A DNA stretch of 64,000 nt from Sphingomonas lacusdianchii. Its GTDB lineage: Bacteria; Pseudomonadota; Alphaproteobacteria; Sphingomonadales; Sphingomonadaceae. The stretch lies in contig NZ_JAKRET010000005.1 of assembly GCF_022664395.1 (NCBI RefSeq), forward strand, positions 241,052 to 305,051. Reading direction: 5' to 3'. Both the position numbers and the translations under genes were made by a program. The notes beneath the pieces are model-generated. The model was not told where the DNA came from. It saw only the letters and a list, made by a program, of their open reading frames with translations, and searched no databases. The first letter of the stretch is position 1; each line of letters opens with the position of its first letter. Of this stretch, positions 26,622-38,235 are shown piece by piece.

Positions 26622-27955
26622 TATCTCGGCTCGCCCATGTCACGGAAGCTGTCGGGGACGTCGGTACGCGGATGCCCCGACGGCGTCGGCAACGGTTCGA
26701 TCACCGGCGATTCGGGTGCGTCGAACCCGCCCTCCCATTTTGCGATGACGCTGGCGGCGATCGCATTGCCGACGACATTGGTCGCGGTCCGCCCCATGTC
26801 GAGGAAGTGATCGATGGCGAGGATCAGCAACAGCCCGGCCTCGGGAATGTTGAACATGCCTAGCGTGGCGGCGATTACCACCAGGCTGGCGCGCGGCACG
26901 CCGGCAATCCCCTTCGACGTGACCATCAGCACCAGCAGCATCAGGAACATCTGTCCCCAGCTCAGGTCGATGCCGTACGCCTGCGCGATAAAGATCGACG
27001 CGAACGTCATATACATCATCGACCCGTCGAGGTTGAACGAGTAGCCGAGCGGCAGCACGAAGCTGGCGATGCGCGGCGGCACCCCGAACCGGTCGAGCGC
27101 CTCCAGTGTACGCGGATAGGCCGCTTCCGACGATGCGGTCGAAAAACCGAGCAGGATCGGATCGCGCAGATAGCGCAGCAGCATCTTCACGCGCGGGCCG
27201 ATGATCGCGAAGGCGATGCCGATCAGCACCGTCCACAGCGTGGCGAGGCCGAGATAGAAGCTGCCCATGAAATAGGCGAGGTCGCCGATGATCCCCGGTC
27301 CCCGCTCGGCCAGCGTCGCCGTCACCGCCGCGAACACCGCGAACGGGGCGAAGCGCATGACATAGTCGGTGACCTGCAACATCACCGCGACAAGGCCTTC
27401 GAGCGCGCGGACCAGCGGCTTGCCCTTGTCGCCGACCGCCGTCAGCGCGACGCCGATGAACAGCGAGAAGATGACGATCTGCAATATCTCGTTGGTTGCC
27501 ATCGCCTCGATGCCGGAGGCGGGGAAGATATGGCCGACGAACTTGACGAAATCGAACGCCGGCTTGTCGACGCCGGTCGCGGCGGTGACCGGCGGAACCG
27601 GCAGGCCCAGCCCCACGCCCGGCTGCAACAGATTGACCAGCACCAGCCCGAGCATCAGCGAGATGAAGCTCGCCATCACGAACCAGCCGAACGACCGCAG
27701 CCCGACCCGGCCGAGCGACGAACTGTCGCCCATATGCGCGATGCCGACGACCAGCGTCGAAAAGACCAGCGGGGCGATGATCATCTTGATGAGCCGCAGG
27801 AACACGGTGGTCACGGCGGAGAGGTAATAGGCGATGTTCTTCAGCGTCGCGCTGCCCGCGCCGCCCCCATCGTCCAGGCCGGCGTTCAGCGCCCAGCCGA
27901 GCACGAGTCCCGCGACAAGGGCGATGAGAATGAAAGTCGTAAGCCGCTTGGCCAT
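26621..27955 (-). CDS. DAACS family dicarboxylate/amino acid:cation symporter in kyn operon
   Basis: A 444-residue transporter related to DctA/GltP. ATG 27955 is used; a TTG lies two codons upstream. Landmarks: LIKMIIAPLVFSTLVVGIAHM, the Ser-rich loop [54 protein letters not shown]. It is directly coupled to kynA and kynU, so its substrate may be tryptophan, kynurenine or a related carboxylate rather than a C4-dicarboxylate; that is inferred from context only. Confidence 0.88.
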   Translation of the reverse strand: MAKRLTTFILIALVAGLVLGWALNAGLDDGGGAGSATLKNIAYYLSAVTTVFLRLIKMIIAPLVFSTLVVGIAHMGDSSSLGRVGLRSFGWFVMASFISLMLGLVLVNLLQPGVGLGLPVPPVTAATGVDKPAFDFVKFVGHIFPASGIEAMATNEILQIVIFSLFIGVALTAVGDKGKPLVRALEGLVAVMLQVTDYVMRFAPFAVFAAVTATLAERGPGIIGDLAYFMGSFYLGLATLWTVLIGIAFAIIGPRVKMLLRYLRDPILLGFSTASSEAAYPRTLEALDRFGVPPRIASFVLPLGYSFNLDGSMMYMTFASIFIAQAYGIDLSWGQMFLMLLVLMVTSKGIAGVPRASLVVIAATLGMFNIPEAGLLLILAIDHFLDMGRTATNVVGNAIAASVIAKWEGGFDAPESPVIEPLPTPSGHPRTDVPDSFRDMGEPR

Positions 27956-28064
27956 GCGCAATCCCTGATCGTTTGCGCTGGAAAGGACGGGAATGTTTCG
28001 TCCGGGTCAACCCCTGTGCTTGTCGCAGCTTGGCAAGTCGCGCGTGCCTGCGTATCGAGCCCGC

Positions 28065-30710
<2,646 letters not shown>

Positions 30711-30731
30711 CCGCCCGGTCGCGGACGTTAT

Positions 30732-30868
30732 CGTACCCCGGCGAAGGCCGGGGTACGTCGTTTATGGGGGTAGGGCGAGACCCGCCCCAAACCGTATCCC
30801 CGCGAAGGCGGGGATCCAGAGCCGAGCAGCGCACTGCCCGTGACCCTGGACCCCCGCCTCCGCGGGGG
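30732..30868. repeat. Cluster of three REP-like palindromes between alaS and the GH105 gene
   Basis: Three hairpins: CGTACCCCGGC-GAAG-GCCGGGGTACG type at 30732-30757, ATCCCCGC...GCGGGGAT at 30796-30815, and CCCCCGC...GCGGGGG at 30851-30868. They fill the gap between two convergent genes and may also terminate transcription. Confidence 0.8.
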
Positions 30869-30877
30869 TGCGGGAAC

Positions 30878-31990
30878 TCAAATATACGTCCGCAAAAACT
30901 CGGCCAGCGCACACACCGCGAGGCTCTGCCCGTACGGCATCGAAGTCAGCGCGATATCCTTGTAAAATTGCTGGGTATCGCCCATCGCCGTCCCGAAGCT
31001 GACCTGCTTCAACTCGCCCGTTTCATCGATATTGGCCAGCACCCCGCGCACCGCCTTGATCCCGACCGCCTCATAAGCACGCGGCAGATACCCCTTCCGC
31101 ACCGCCTTCAATATGCCATAGGCAAAACCCGCCGCCGCCGACGCCTCCAGATAGCTGGTCGGGTCGACGATCAGCGTATGCCACAACCCGCTCTCGTCCT
31201 GTGTCTCGGCCAGCGTCTTGACCTGCGCCGCCAGCGTATCGATCAGGAACATGCGCAGCGCATCGCCGGGCGGCAGGTCGAGAATCTCGATGATCTCGGG
31301 GATCGCGATCGTGACCCAGCAATTGCCGCGCGCCCACAGCGCCTCGGCAAAGTTATGCCGCCCGTTAAAGTCCCAGCCGTGGAACCACAGCCCGGTCTTC
31401 TTGTCGAACAGATATTTGATATGCACGAGGAACTGGCGCTTCGCCTCCTCGACATAATGCGGGCGGTTCAGCAACAGGCCGATCTTGGCCAGCGGCAACA
31501 CGCTCATCATCAGCGTGTCGTCCCACATCTCGCCCGGATTCTCGTCGTTATAGACGATGTGCTGGAACCCGCCCTCTTCGGTCTTGGGCAGGCCGTCGGG
31601 CGCCATCAGCCATTCCGCCCACGTATCCAGATAGGGGATGTACCGCGGGTCCGGCGCATGCTCGTAGAGATAGGCAAGGGTGATGAACGGCGCGACGGTG
31701 TTGATGTTCTTGGTCGGCGTGCCCTCGGCAAAGCGATCCTCGAACCACTGCTTGATGATCGCCAGCGCCGCCTTGTCGCCGGTCTGCTCATAATAGCGCC
31801 ACATGCCGAACAGGCCGACGCCATGCGTCCACTCCCACCCGGCCCAGCCCTTGGTGTCGATGATCCGCCCGTCGTCGAGATGGAGCAGGAACTCGCCCGT
31901 CTCGTCCTTGATATTGACCAGATTGTCCATCAGCAGCGCGATGGCGTCGGTCACCTGTTGGCGGGGAATGTCGTGGGTCAGCGCGGCCAT
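30878..31990 (-). CDS. GH105 unsaturated rhamnogalacturonyl hydrolase
   Basis: A 370-residue cytoplasmic-type protein (no signal peptide) of the YteR/RhiN family, which removes the unsaturated galacturonosyl residue that pectate/RG lyases leave at the non-reducing end. Landmarks of the alpha6/alpha6 barrel: WEWTHGVGLFGMWRYYEQTG, NINTVAPFITLAYLYE, NPGEMWDDTLMMSVLPLAKIG with the conserved catalytic Asp pair, LWFHGWDFNG, FAEALWARGNCW. Last gene of the leftward pectin operon, separated from the GH35 gene by a REP cluster. Confidence 0.9.
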   Translation of the reverse strand: MAALTHDIPRQQVTDAIALLMDNLVNIKDETGEFLLHLDDGRIIDTKGWAGWEWTHGVGLFGMWRYYEQTGDKAALAIIKQWFEDRFAEGTPTKNINTVAPFITLAYLYEHAPDPRYIPYLDTWAEWLMAPDGLPKTEEGGFQHIVYNDENPGEMWDDTLMMSVLPLAKIGLLLNRPHYVEEAKRQFLVHIKYLFDKKTGLWFHGWDFNGRHNFAEALWARGNCWVTIAIPEIIEILDLPPGDALRMFLIDTLAAQVKTLAETQDESGLWHTLIVDPTSYLEASAAAGFAYGILKAVRKGYLPRAYEAVGIKAVRGVLANIDETGELKQVSFGTAMGDTQQFYKDIALTSMPYGQSLAVCALAEFLRTYI

Positions 31991-32056
31991 GATAGCTCCG
32001 GGTGAAGGGTTGTATTCAGGTAGGTCGGACGGACAATCCGTCAGGAAATTGTCGTC

Positions 32057-32132
32057 ATCCCAGCGCAGGCTGGGATCTCGCGCGGCAGGCGCGACACCTC
32101 CGCAACCGGGATGCCCCAGCCTTCGCTGGGGC
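32057..32132. repeat. Two REP-like palindromes between GH35 and GH105 genes
   Basis: ATCCCAGC-GCAG-GCTGGGAT type hairpin at 32057-32076 and GCCCCAGC-CTTC-GCTGGGGC at 32113-32132, inside a 169-bp gap in the operon. They may stabilise the upstream message or attenuate transcription into the GH105 gene. Confidence 0.75.
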
Positions 32133-32159
32133 GAGGTCGGGGTAGGGCGGGCGCACAGC

Positions 32160-35100
32160 TCACTTCGCCGCCGCCAACACCGCCGGCGCATCGACCATCC
32201 GCACCGGCACCCCGCCGCGAACGTTGCGCATCGTCACCAGCCGCACCTGCTCCAGCGCGTTGCCCGGCGCACCATCGCTGGTAACGGCGAGCGACAGGAA
32301 GTTGCGCCCGCGATGGTTCAAAATCCCCTCCGGCACGACGAAGGTCCGCTGCGGCCCGACATGGGCGATGAACTGACCCATGTTCCAGCCATTGACGAAC
32401 ACCAGCACCCGGTAATCTACCGGCGACCGCGGCACGGCGGCATCGCCGAACGACACGCCGATCGTCGCATCCTGCCCCTTCGGCACGTTCAGGTCGAAGC
32501 TGGTCCGATACCAGTTGGTCCCGGCCGGAGCCGAGGTCGCCGGCAACGATACCTTGGCCCAGCGCGCATCGTCGAACCCAGGCAGGTGCCATCCCATCCG
32601 CTCGCCATATTGCCCGCCATTATTGGCGACCCCGCGGACCGGGTCGACGATATCCTCGCCGCCCTGCCGCCCCTGAATCTTCCACGCGACGGGGATGGCG
32701 AAGGACTGCCCCGCCTGTTTCTCGACCGAAGCCGACACGATCCCGCGCGCTTCCTTGTGGAAATCGTCGGCGTCGAGGTCCCAGTTATGGCCGTTGTTGC
32801 GCAGCATCACCGACAGCACATGCTCGCCCGGCATCCGCGCGGCTTGCGGAAGCGCGATCGTCGCCGTGCCCGTCGTGATCGGGCGCGGCAATCCGCCGGG
32901 CAGTTCGTCCTGCCCGATCAGCTTTCCGTCGAGGAAGACCTGCACCATCCCCGATCCGCCGGCGCCGTAATAGAGCCGCAACCGCTCGGCATCCGCCGTC
33001 CCGCTGAAGCGCCCGCGATACCAGACATCGCCTTCGTGAAAGCCGTACGCGTCCATCAGCATGTTCGGCTGGCCATCGGGCCGCGCGGTGATGCTGGCAT
33101 AGGCGCGATTGTCGATCGCGGCCCAGTTGCTGTCGTCGAACCCCGGCTCGGCCTCGGGCGTTCCCGGCGCCATCCGCCATTCGGCCAGCACCGGCAACGT
33201 CACCGCCGCCGGGCCGGGCAGGGGCGCGCGCGCCACCAGGCTGCCGGCACTGCCCGCCCCGGTCGCGACCCGCGCGCCATTCCACGTGACCGCGCGCACC
33301 CGCTTCGGTGCCCAGACCTCCAGCGGCGTCGCTTCCTTGGTATCGCCGGTCAGCGCCAGCGTTGCACCGCCCTTGGCCGACCGCACCAGCGCCGGCCCGC
33401 GCACCAGCACGTCGCCCGATTTCCAGATTTTCGCGACCTCGGCCTCATCGCCGATCAGCAACGTCATCGGCGGCCGCCCGCCGCCCGAAACCTGCACCCG
33501 CGCCAATTGCCCATGGGTGTAATCGAGCCGCAAATCCCCCTTCGCCGCATCGAACGACGACCGCACGTCCCCGGCGATCACCCGTACGGTCGGCGCGCTG
33601 GCATAGCGCAGCACCGTTGTCGCCGCCTCCTGCGCCCGCCCGTATAGCAGCAGGACATCGCCGCCATCGATCCGCAGATGCGACTGCAATTCCGACGTCG
33701 CATAGACCAGCCGCTGCCCGCCGAGATTGACACCCGCGATCAACCACTTCGCATCGAACCCGTTCAGCCGCATCTCGGGCAACGCATAGCGCCCGTCGGG
33801 CAGGTCGGCGGTGATGATGAAGCGGTCGTCGCTCGCCTTGTTCGACGGATTATGCGTGACCAGCAGGAAGCGGGCGTCGGTCTCGGGCGATTTGTTGTGA
33901 TAGACCTGGATGTTCGGCGAAGAGATCGTCACCGGCCCCGCCGGCACCATCCCGGCCAGATCGGGCACCGCCGCGATCATGCCGGCCAGCGATTTCAGCT
34001 CCTCGGCCTTTTCGCGGACCTCGCGCGTCTCGCTGAACGCCGCGCCATAATCATAGCTGGTGAAGACGACCGGCGCCGGCAGCCACCCCCAGCTGGTCCC
34101 GCCGAACCCCATATAGAAGCTCTGGATGGCGATGCCGTTGGCCAGGTTGGTGCCGTAAAATACCCGCTGGAACCGCTTGCCGCGCTGGCGGGCATTGCAT
34201 TCATAGCCGCCGTTCGATCCCCAGTAATCGAACCAGCCGCCGCCGAATTCGGCCGCGAACCCCGGTGTGTTGGGGCTGGCCGAAGCACCACCCTTCGCCC
34301 CGCCGGGACCGTAGAAACCCCAGTCGGGTGCCGCCGACCCGCGCGTCACCTTGCCGCCGACGGTGCAGGTACCGCCCGGATAGCCATCGAACGCATAGAG
34401 GTCGGGCGATCCCTCGACCGTCTTCGCGACGTTCGACCCGCGTGGCACCCAATACCCGTTGCGCCCCTGGTCGTTGTGGAACAGCGGCACGGTGATCCCG
34501 TCCGCCCGCGCCTTGGCATAGAGATGGTCCATATACCGCCCCTGTGCCGGGGTGGTCAGCGCCAGTTCGTTCTCGATCTGGTGCAGGATCACCGTGCCGC
34601 CTTTTTCTCCCTTTGGGCCACCGTTGATCTGGTGGCGGGCGATGATCGGGTTGATCTGGCTGAGCCACTCGTCGGCGGCGGCCAGATAGTCGGGATCGTC
34701 GGTCCGCGCTCGCGCCCGCTGGTTCTGCAACCATCCGGGAAAGCCGCCGCGCGTCAGCTCGGCATTCACATAGGGCCCGGCGCGGGTGATGACGTACAGC
34801 CCTTCTTCGGCCGCGATGTCGAGCAACCGGTCGATGTCGCGAATGCCCTTGAAGTCGTACACCCCACGCTTCGGGCTGTGGAACCCCCAGTCGAAATAGA
34901 AGGCGACGGTATTGAACCCGCTCGCCTTCATCTTCTGCAGCACGTCGCGCCACAGATCGGGGCTGGGCAGGCGGAACGCATGGACCTCGGCCGACCAGAT
35001 GGTGAGCCGCTTGCCATCGATCATCAGCGAGCGTGCATCATACGATACACGCCCGAATTTCTTGACCGGCGCGGCCAGATTGGCGGTCGGTTTCGCCGTC

Positions 35101-35171
35101 TGGGCGACCGCCGGCGTCAACATCGACGCGGCAACGCCACACAGCAACAGGCTACGCAGCATGCCGGTCAT
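32160..35171 (-). CDS. GH35 beta-galactosidase
   Basis: A 1003-residue secreted enzyme. ATG 35171 overlaps the rhaM stop (ATGA); a signal peptide (MLRSLLLCGVAASMLTPAVAQ) follows. The GH35 TIM barrel is clear: SAEVHAFRLPSPDLWRDVLQKMKASGFNTV, GPYVNAELTRGGFPGWL, HQIENELAL with the acid/base Glu, and AAEFGGGWFDYWG with the nucleophile Glu. C-terminal jelly-roll domains follow (FDDSNWAAI, WYRTSFDL). In this locus it would remove galactan side chains from rhamnogalacturonan I. Confidence 0.92.
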   Translation of the reverse strand: MTGMLRSLLLCGVAASMLTPAVAQTAKPTANLAAPVKKFGRVSYDARSLMIDGKRLTIWSAEVHAFRLPSPDLWRDVLQKMKASGFNTVAFYFDWGFHSPKRGVYDFKGIRDIDRLLDIAAEEGLYVITRAGPYVNAELTRGGFPGWLQNQRARARTDDPDYLAAADEWLSQINPIIARHQINGGPKGEKGGTVILHQIENELALTTPAQGRYMDHLYAKARADGITVPLFHNDQGRNGYWVPRGSNVAKTVEGSPDLYAFDGYPGGTCTVGGKVTRGSAAPDWGFYGPGGAKGGASASPNTPGFAAEFGGGWFDYWGSNGGYECNARQRGKRFQRVFYGTNLANGIAIQSFYMGFGGTSWGWLPAPVVFTSYDYGAAFSETREVREKAEELKSLAGMIAAVPDLAGMVPAGPVTISSPNIQVYHNKSPETDARFLLVTHNPSNKASDDRFIITADLPDGRYALPEMRLNGFDAKWLIAGVNLGGQRLVYATSELQSHLRIDGGDVLLLYGRAQEAATTVLRYASAPTVRVIAGDVRSSFDAAKGDLRLDYTHGQLARVQVSGGGRPPMTLLIGDEAEVAKIWKSGDVLVRGPALVRSAKGGATLALTGDTKEATPLEVWAPKRVRAVTWNGARVATGAGSAGSLVARAPLPGPAAVTLPVLAEWRMAPGTPEAEPGFDDSNWAAIDNRAYASITARPDGQPNMLMDAYGFHEGDVWYRGRFSGTADAERLRLYYGAGGSGMVQVFLDGKLIGQDELPGGLPRPITTGTATIALPQAARMPGEHVLSVMLRNNGHNWDLDADDFHKEARGIVSASVEKQAGQSFAIPVAWKIQGRQGGEDIVDPVRGVANNGGQYGERMGWHLPGFDDARWAKVSLPATSAPAGTNWYRTSFDLNVPKGQDATIGVSFGDAAVPRSPVDYRVLVFVNGWNMGQFIAHVGPQRTFVVPEGILNHRGRNFLSLAVTSDGAPGNALEQVRLVTMRNVRGGVPVRMVDAPAVLAAAK

Positions 35172-35482
35172 GCCATGTGGAACATGGGGGAGAGCGGCCA
35201 TTCGAGCGGCCGGTTGTCGGCCTGCGTCTCCATCAGCGGCGCCATCGACTCCCACCAACGCTGCATGACCGGATGAGCGGGCAAGGTATCGCGCTGGTTC
35301 TGTTCGGCCAGTTCCAGCGTCGCGAACAGCGCGCCGGTCTCTTCGTCGAGGAAGATCCAGTAATCCGAAATCCCCGCCGCGCGCAGCAGCGCCGACAATT
35401 CGGGCCAGATCGCGTCGTGGCGCGCGCGATATTCGGCGGCCATGCCCGGCTTCAACTGCATCCGAAACGCCTGCCGCGCCAT
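35168..35482 (-). CDS. rhaM: L-rhamnose mutarotase
   Basis: A 104-residue protein interconverting rhamnose anomers. ATG 35482 is preceded by GGAGGGG. Family motifs: FRMQLKPGMAAEYRARHDAIWPEL, DYWIFLDEETGALFA, MQRWWESMAPLM. It links the RG-I enzymes to rhamnose catabolism, and its stop overlaps the GH35 start. Confidence 0.92.
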   Translation of the reverse strand: MARQAFRMQLKPGMAAEYRARHDAIWPELSALLRAAGISDYWIFLDEETGALFATLELAEQNQRDTLPAHPVMQRWWESMAPLMETQADNRPLEWPLSPMFHMA

Positions 35483-35497
35483 CCGCCCCTCCTGTAT

Positions 35498-35512
35498 GTT
35501 CACTATGTGAAC
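35498..35512. promoter_or_regulatory. Palindromic operator candidate upstream of rhaM
   Basis: GTTCAC-TAT-GTGAAC is a perfect 6-bp inverted repeat 16 bases before rhaM, next to an AT-rich stretch in an otherwise GC-rich 66-bp gap between the GH28 and rhaM genes. A second GTTCA half-site lies at about 35533. It suggests an internal, repressor-controlled promoter. Confidence 0.5.
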
Positions 35513-35548
35513 GTTATATTCAAATAATAGAATGTTCAGTGCTGTGGG

Positions 35549-37039
35549 TCAATCGCTACGTGTAACCTTCGTCACCTTCGCCCCCGCGACATTGTTCAGC
35601 CGGATCGCCGCCCGCCCATCGCCCCTGGTCGTCAGGTTAAGCCCCTCGACGGTCAGCCCCCGCACATGCCGGCACCACAGCCCCCAGGCCGGCGTTGGCC
35701 CGAACATGCTCGGCTCGGGATAGGCATCGGCCAGCTCCGGCGGCATCGCCACCGGCCGTCCCCCGCCCAAATAGGAAAGGCTGATATCGCGCAGGGTTAC
35801 GTCCTCGATCCAGTGCCCCGGCAACCCCGCCAGCGTCGCCGCGAAGCGATGGTCGATCCCCGTCGCCCGCAGCCCCTCGACCGTCACGCCCCGGATCGTA
35901 CCGACCCCGGTTCCCGCCGGCCCGCGCCGCCGGTCCCCGATCCGCAGGAACAGCGGCGCGGTGGTCACCTCGGTCATGGTCAGGTCGCGCACGACCACGT
36001 CCTCGATCACCCCGCCATCGACCGTCTCCAGCGCCAGCCCACGCGACCGCTCGAACCGGCACCGCTCGATACGGATCCGCCGGAACCCGCCATTGCTCTC
36101 GGTCCCTAGCTTGATCCGCCCGGTCACCCGGTCGCGGTCGGGCGCCAGTTGCTGTGTCCGCCCCCGCGTCCCGTCGATCAGCGTCCCCGGATCGAACCCC
36201 GACACGACACAGTCGCGCACCGTCACATCGCTACAGGGCAGTGCTTGCCCCAGCGCAAAACTGCTCTTCAAAACAATGGCATCGTCATTGGGCGTATTCA
36301 CCCGGCACCGCTCGATCAGCACGTCGCGCACCCCGTCCAGGTCGATCCCGTCACGATTGGTATCGATGGTCAGGTCGCGCAGCACCATGCCCCGGCAGCC
36401 CGTTGCCAGGATCGCGAAATGCCCGCCCCGCGCGATCGTGATCCCCTCGATCCGGACATCCCGCGCCTCGACCAGCGCCACGGCCTTGTTCCCCAGCCCG
36501 TTCATCCGCGCCGCGTCCGGCTCCAGCGCCGCGATCTCCGCCGCCGTCATCTGCCGCATCGACAGCGGTCGCTCGCCGGCCTGCTTGCGCCACCGCGCAC
36601 CCGGGCCGTCGCGGGTCAGTCCCTCGCCATCGATCATTCCCGGCCCGAGGATCGCGACCCGCGCCACGCCGTCCCCGACGATCAGGCTGTTATGCCAATG
36701 GCTATGCCCGAAATCCTGATATAGCTGCTCGCCGCGATCCTCGGGCAGCGCATAGCGCCCGCCGTCCCGCGCCGGATCGGCCGCGACGATCACCGCGCCC
36801 TGCTCCAGCACCAGCGTCACATCGCTTGCCAGCCGCAGCGTGAAGCACCGGTAACGCCCCTTCGCCACCACGACCGTCCCGCCGCCCTGCGCCGCATCGA
36901 TCGCCCGCTGCACCGCTGCCGTGTCCAGCGTCCGCCCATCGCCGACCGCGCCGAACCGCCGCACATCGAACCGGCGCGCGCCATGGGCGGGAAAGGGCAG
37001 GGCCAGCATTCCCAGCAACATGGCGCGCCGGTCGATCAA
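35549..37039 (-). CDS. GH28 family polygalacturonase-like protein
   Basis: A 496-residue right-handed beta-helix enzyme. TTG 37039 is preferred because it overlaps the upstream stop and gives a Tat-like N-terminus (MIDRRAMLLGMLALP); ATG 37021 is the alternative. Landmarks: FGAVGDGRTLDTAAVQRAIDAA, the GH28 acid motifs TNRDGIDLDG and NTPNDDAIVLKS, and IRIERCRFERSRG. It probably hydrolyses galacturonosyl links of pectin or RG-I in the periplasm. Confidence 0.85.
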   Translation of the reverse strand: MIDRRAMLLGMLALPFPAHGARRFDVRRFGAVGDGRTLDTAAVQRAIDAAQGGGTVVVAKGRYRCFTLRLASDVTLVLEQGAVIVAADPARDGGRYALPEDRGEQLYQDFGHSHWHNSLIVGDGVARVAILGPGMIDGEGLTRDGPGARWRKQAGERPLSMRQMTAAEIAALEPDAARMNGLGNKAVALVEARDVRIEGITIARGGHFAILATGCRGMVLRDLTIDTNRDGIDLDGVRDVLIERCRVNTPNDDAIVLKSSFALGQALPCSDVTVRDCVVSGFDPGTLIDGTRGRTQQLAPDRDRVTGRIKLGTESNGGFRRIRIERCRFERSRGLALETVDGGVIEDVVVRDLTMTEVTTAPLFLRIGDRRRGPAGTGVGTIRGVTVEGLRATGIDHRFAATLAGLPGHWIEDVTLRDISLSYLGGGRPVAMPPELADAYPEPSMFGPTPAWGLWCRHVRGLTVEGLNLTTRGDGRAAIRLNNVAGAKVTKVTRSD

Positions 37040-38235
37040 TTGCCGTCCGGCCGCACGTCGCTGCGCGCGGCACTCGGCACGATCGCCACCGCCGCCGGCA
37101 AAGGCGGCCGTGCCGGATCGAAGCGCGCGGCGGTCACATGCGCCGCCATGCCCGGCAGCGTGCGAATTCCCTCCGCCACTGCCCGCGCCAGCAGCCATGC
37201 GCCATAATTATTGTGGTGGGTCCGGTCCTTGCCGCTATCGTTGAACGCCTGCGGACTAACCGCCGGACCCAGTGCCTCATAGATGGCGATGCTGGCGGCA
37301 TTCAGGTCGATGACCGCCACCCCTTCCTCCGCCGCGACCGCGCGGACCGCTGCCGGATAATCGCCCAGCGATGGCTTGATCCGCCCTGCCGCATCGAAAT
37401 TGCGCCGCTCGGGACTGGTCACCAGTACCGGCGTTGCGCCGCGCCGCCGCGCCTCGGCAATGTAGGCCTTTAGATAGGCCCGATAGGTCGTCCCGGCCTC
37501 GACATAGGTCTGCGGCCACTGCGCCTTCTGGTCGTTATGCCCGAACTGGACGAACAGCCAGTCGCCCTTGCGCAACATCGCCAGCACCTTGTCGAGCCGT
37601 AATTCGGTCAGGAAGGATTTCAGCGTCTCCCCCGACTCCGCATGGTTCGCGACCGCGACCTGCCCGTCGAGAAACGCTGGCAGCATCTGTCCCCAACTCG
37701 CCGCCGGTTCGGACGGCTGGTCGGTAACCGTTGAATCCCCAACCAGATACAGCGTCGGCACGTCGGCCGGCTCGATCCGCACCGTGTCGACCGCCGCATC
37801 GCCGAGCAGTTCGAGCGTCAGGCGATCGTCCCATGTCGGACTGTCCGTCTCGCGCGGTTTCAGGCGGACCATCGTCCCTCCCGGCGCATTGGCCGGCGGG
37901 GGCGCCAGCATCGCCGTCCGGGTGTTGACCACGAAGCTGCGGGTCACCCGCTGTCCGGCGCGCGTCACGACCCGGTCGAGCATCAGCCGCCGGGCCTCGG
38001 CCTTCACCGTGGTCGTCGCCGTCCGCCGATCACCCAGCGTCATCGTCACCCGCCAATTACCCTCGGGCAACGCCACGGAGAACCGACGACCCCCCTCGGG
38101 CTCGTAACCATAGCCATCCCGATAGGGACGATCTCGCTCGACCCGCACCTCGCCCTCGCGCGGTCGGGCATCGTCGAGGCGATAGGTGATCGGCGTCACC
38201 GGTCCGGCAAGCAGCATTGCCAGCGCCACGATCAT
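37036..38235 (-). CDS. CE12-type rhamnogalacturonan acetylesterase (SGNH/GDSL)
   Basis: A 399-residue secreted esterase. The N-terminal ~150 residues are a beta-rich accessory domain (YGYEPEGGRRFSVALPEGNW); the SGNH domain has GDSTVTDQ (nucleophile Ser), the Gly of AESGET, FGHNDQK (oxyanion Asn) and DRTHHNNYGA (Asp/His). It would remove O-acetyl groups from RG-I before backbone cleavage. ATG overlaps the PL11 stop. Confidence 0.9.
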   Translation of the reverse strand: MIVALAMLLAGPVTPITYRLDDARPREGEVRVERDRPYRDGYGYEPEGGRRFSVALPEGNWRVTMTLGDRRTATTTVKAEARRLMLDRVVTRAGQRVTRSFVVNTRTAMLAPPPANAPGGTMVRLKPRETDSPTWDDRLTLELLGDAAVDTVRIEPADVPTLYLVGDSTVTDQPSEPAASWGQMLPAFLDGQVAVANHAESGETLKSFLTELRLDKVLAMLRKGDWLFVQFGHNDQKAQWPQTYVEAGTTYRAYLKAYIAEARRRGATPVLVTSPERRNFDAAGRIKPSLGDYPAAVRAVAAEEGVAVIDLNAASIAIYEALGPAVSPQAFNDSGKDRTHHNNYGAWLLARAVAEGIRTLPGMAAHVTAARFDPARPPLPAAVAIVPSAARSDVRPDGN

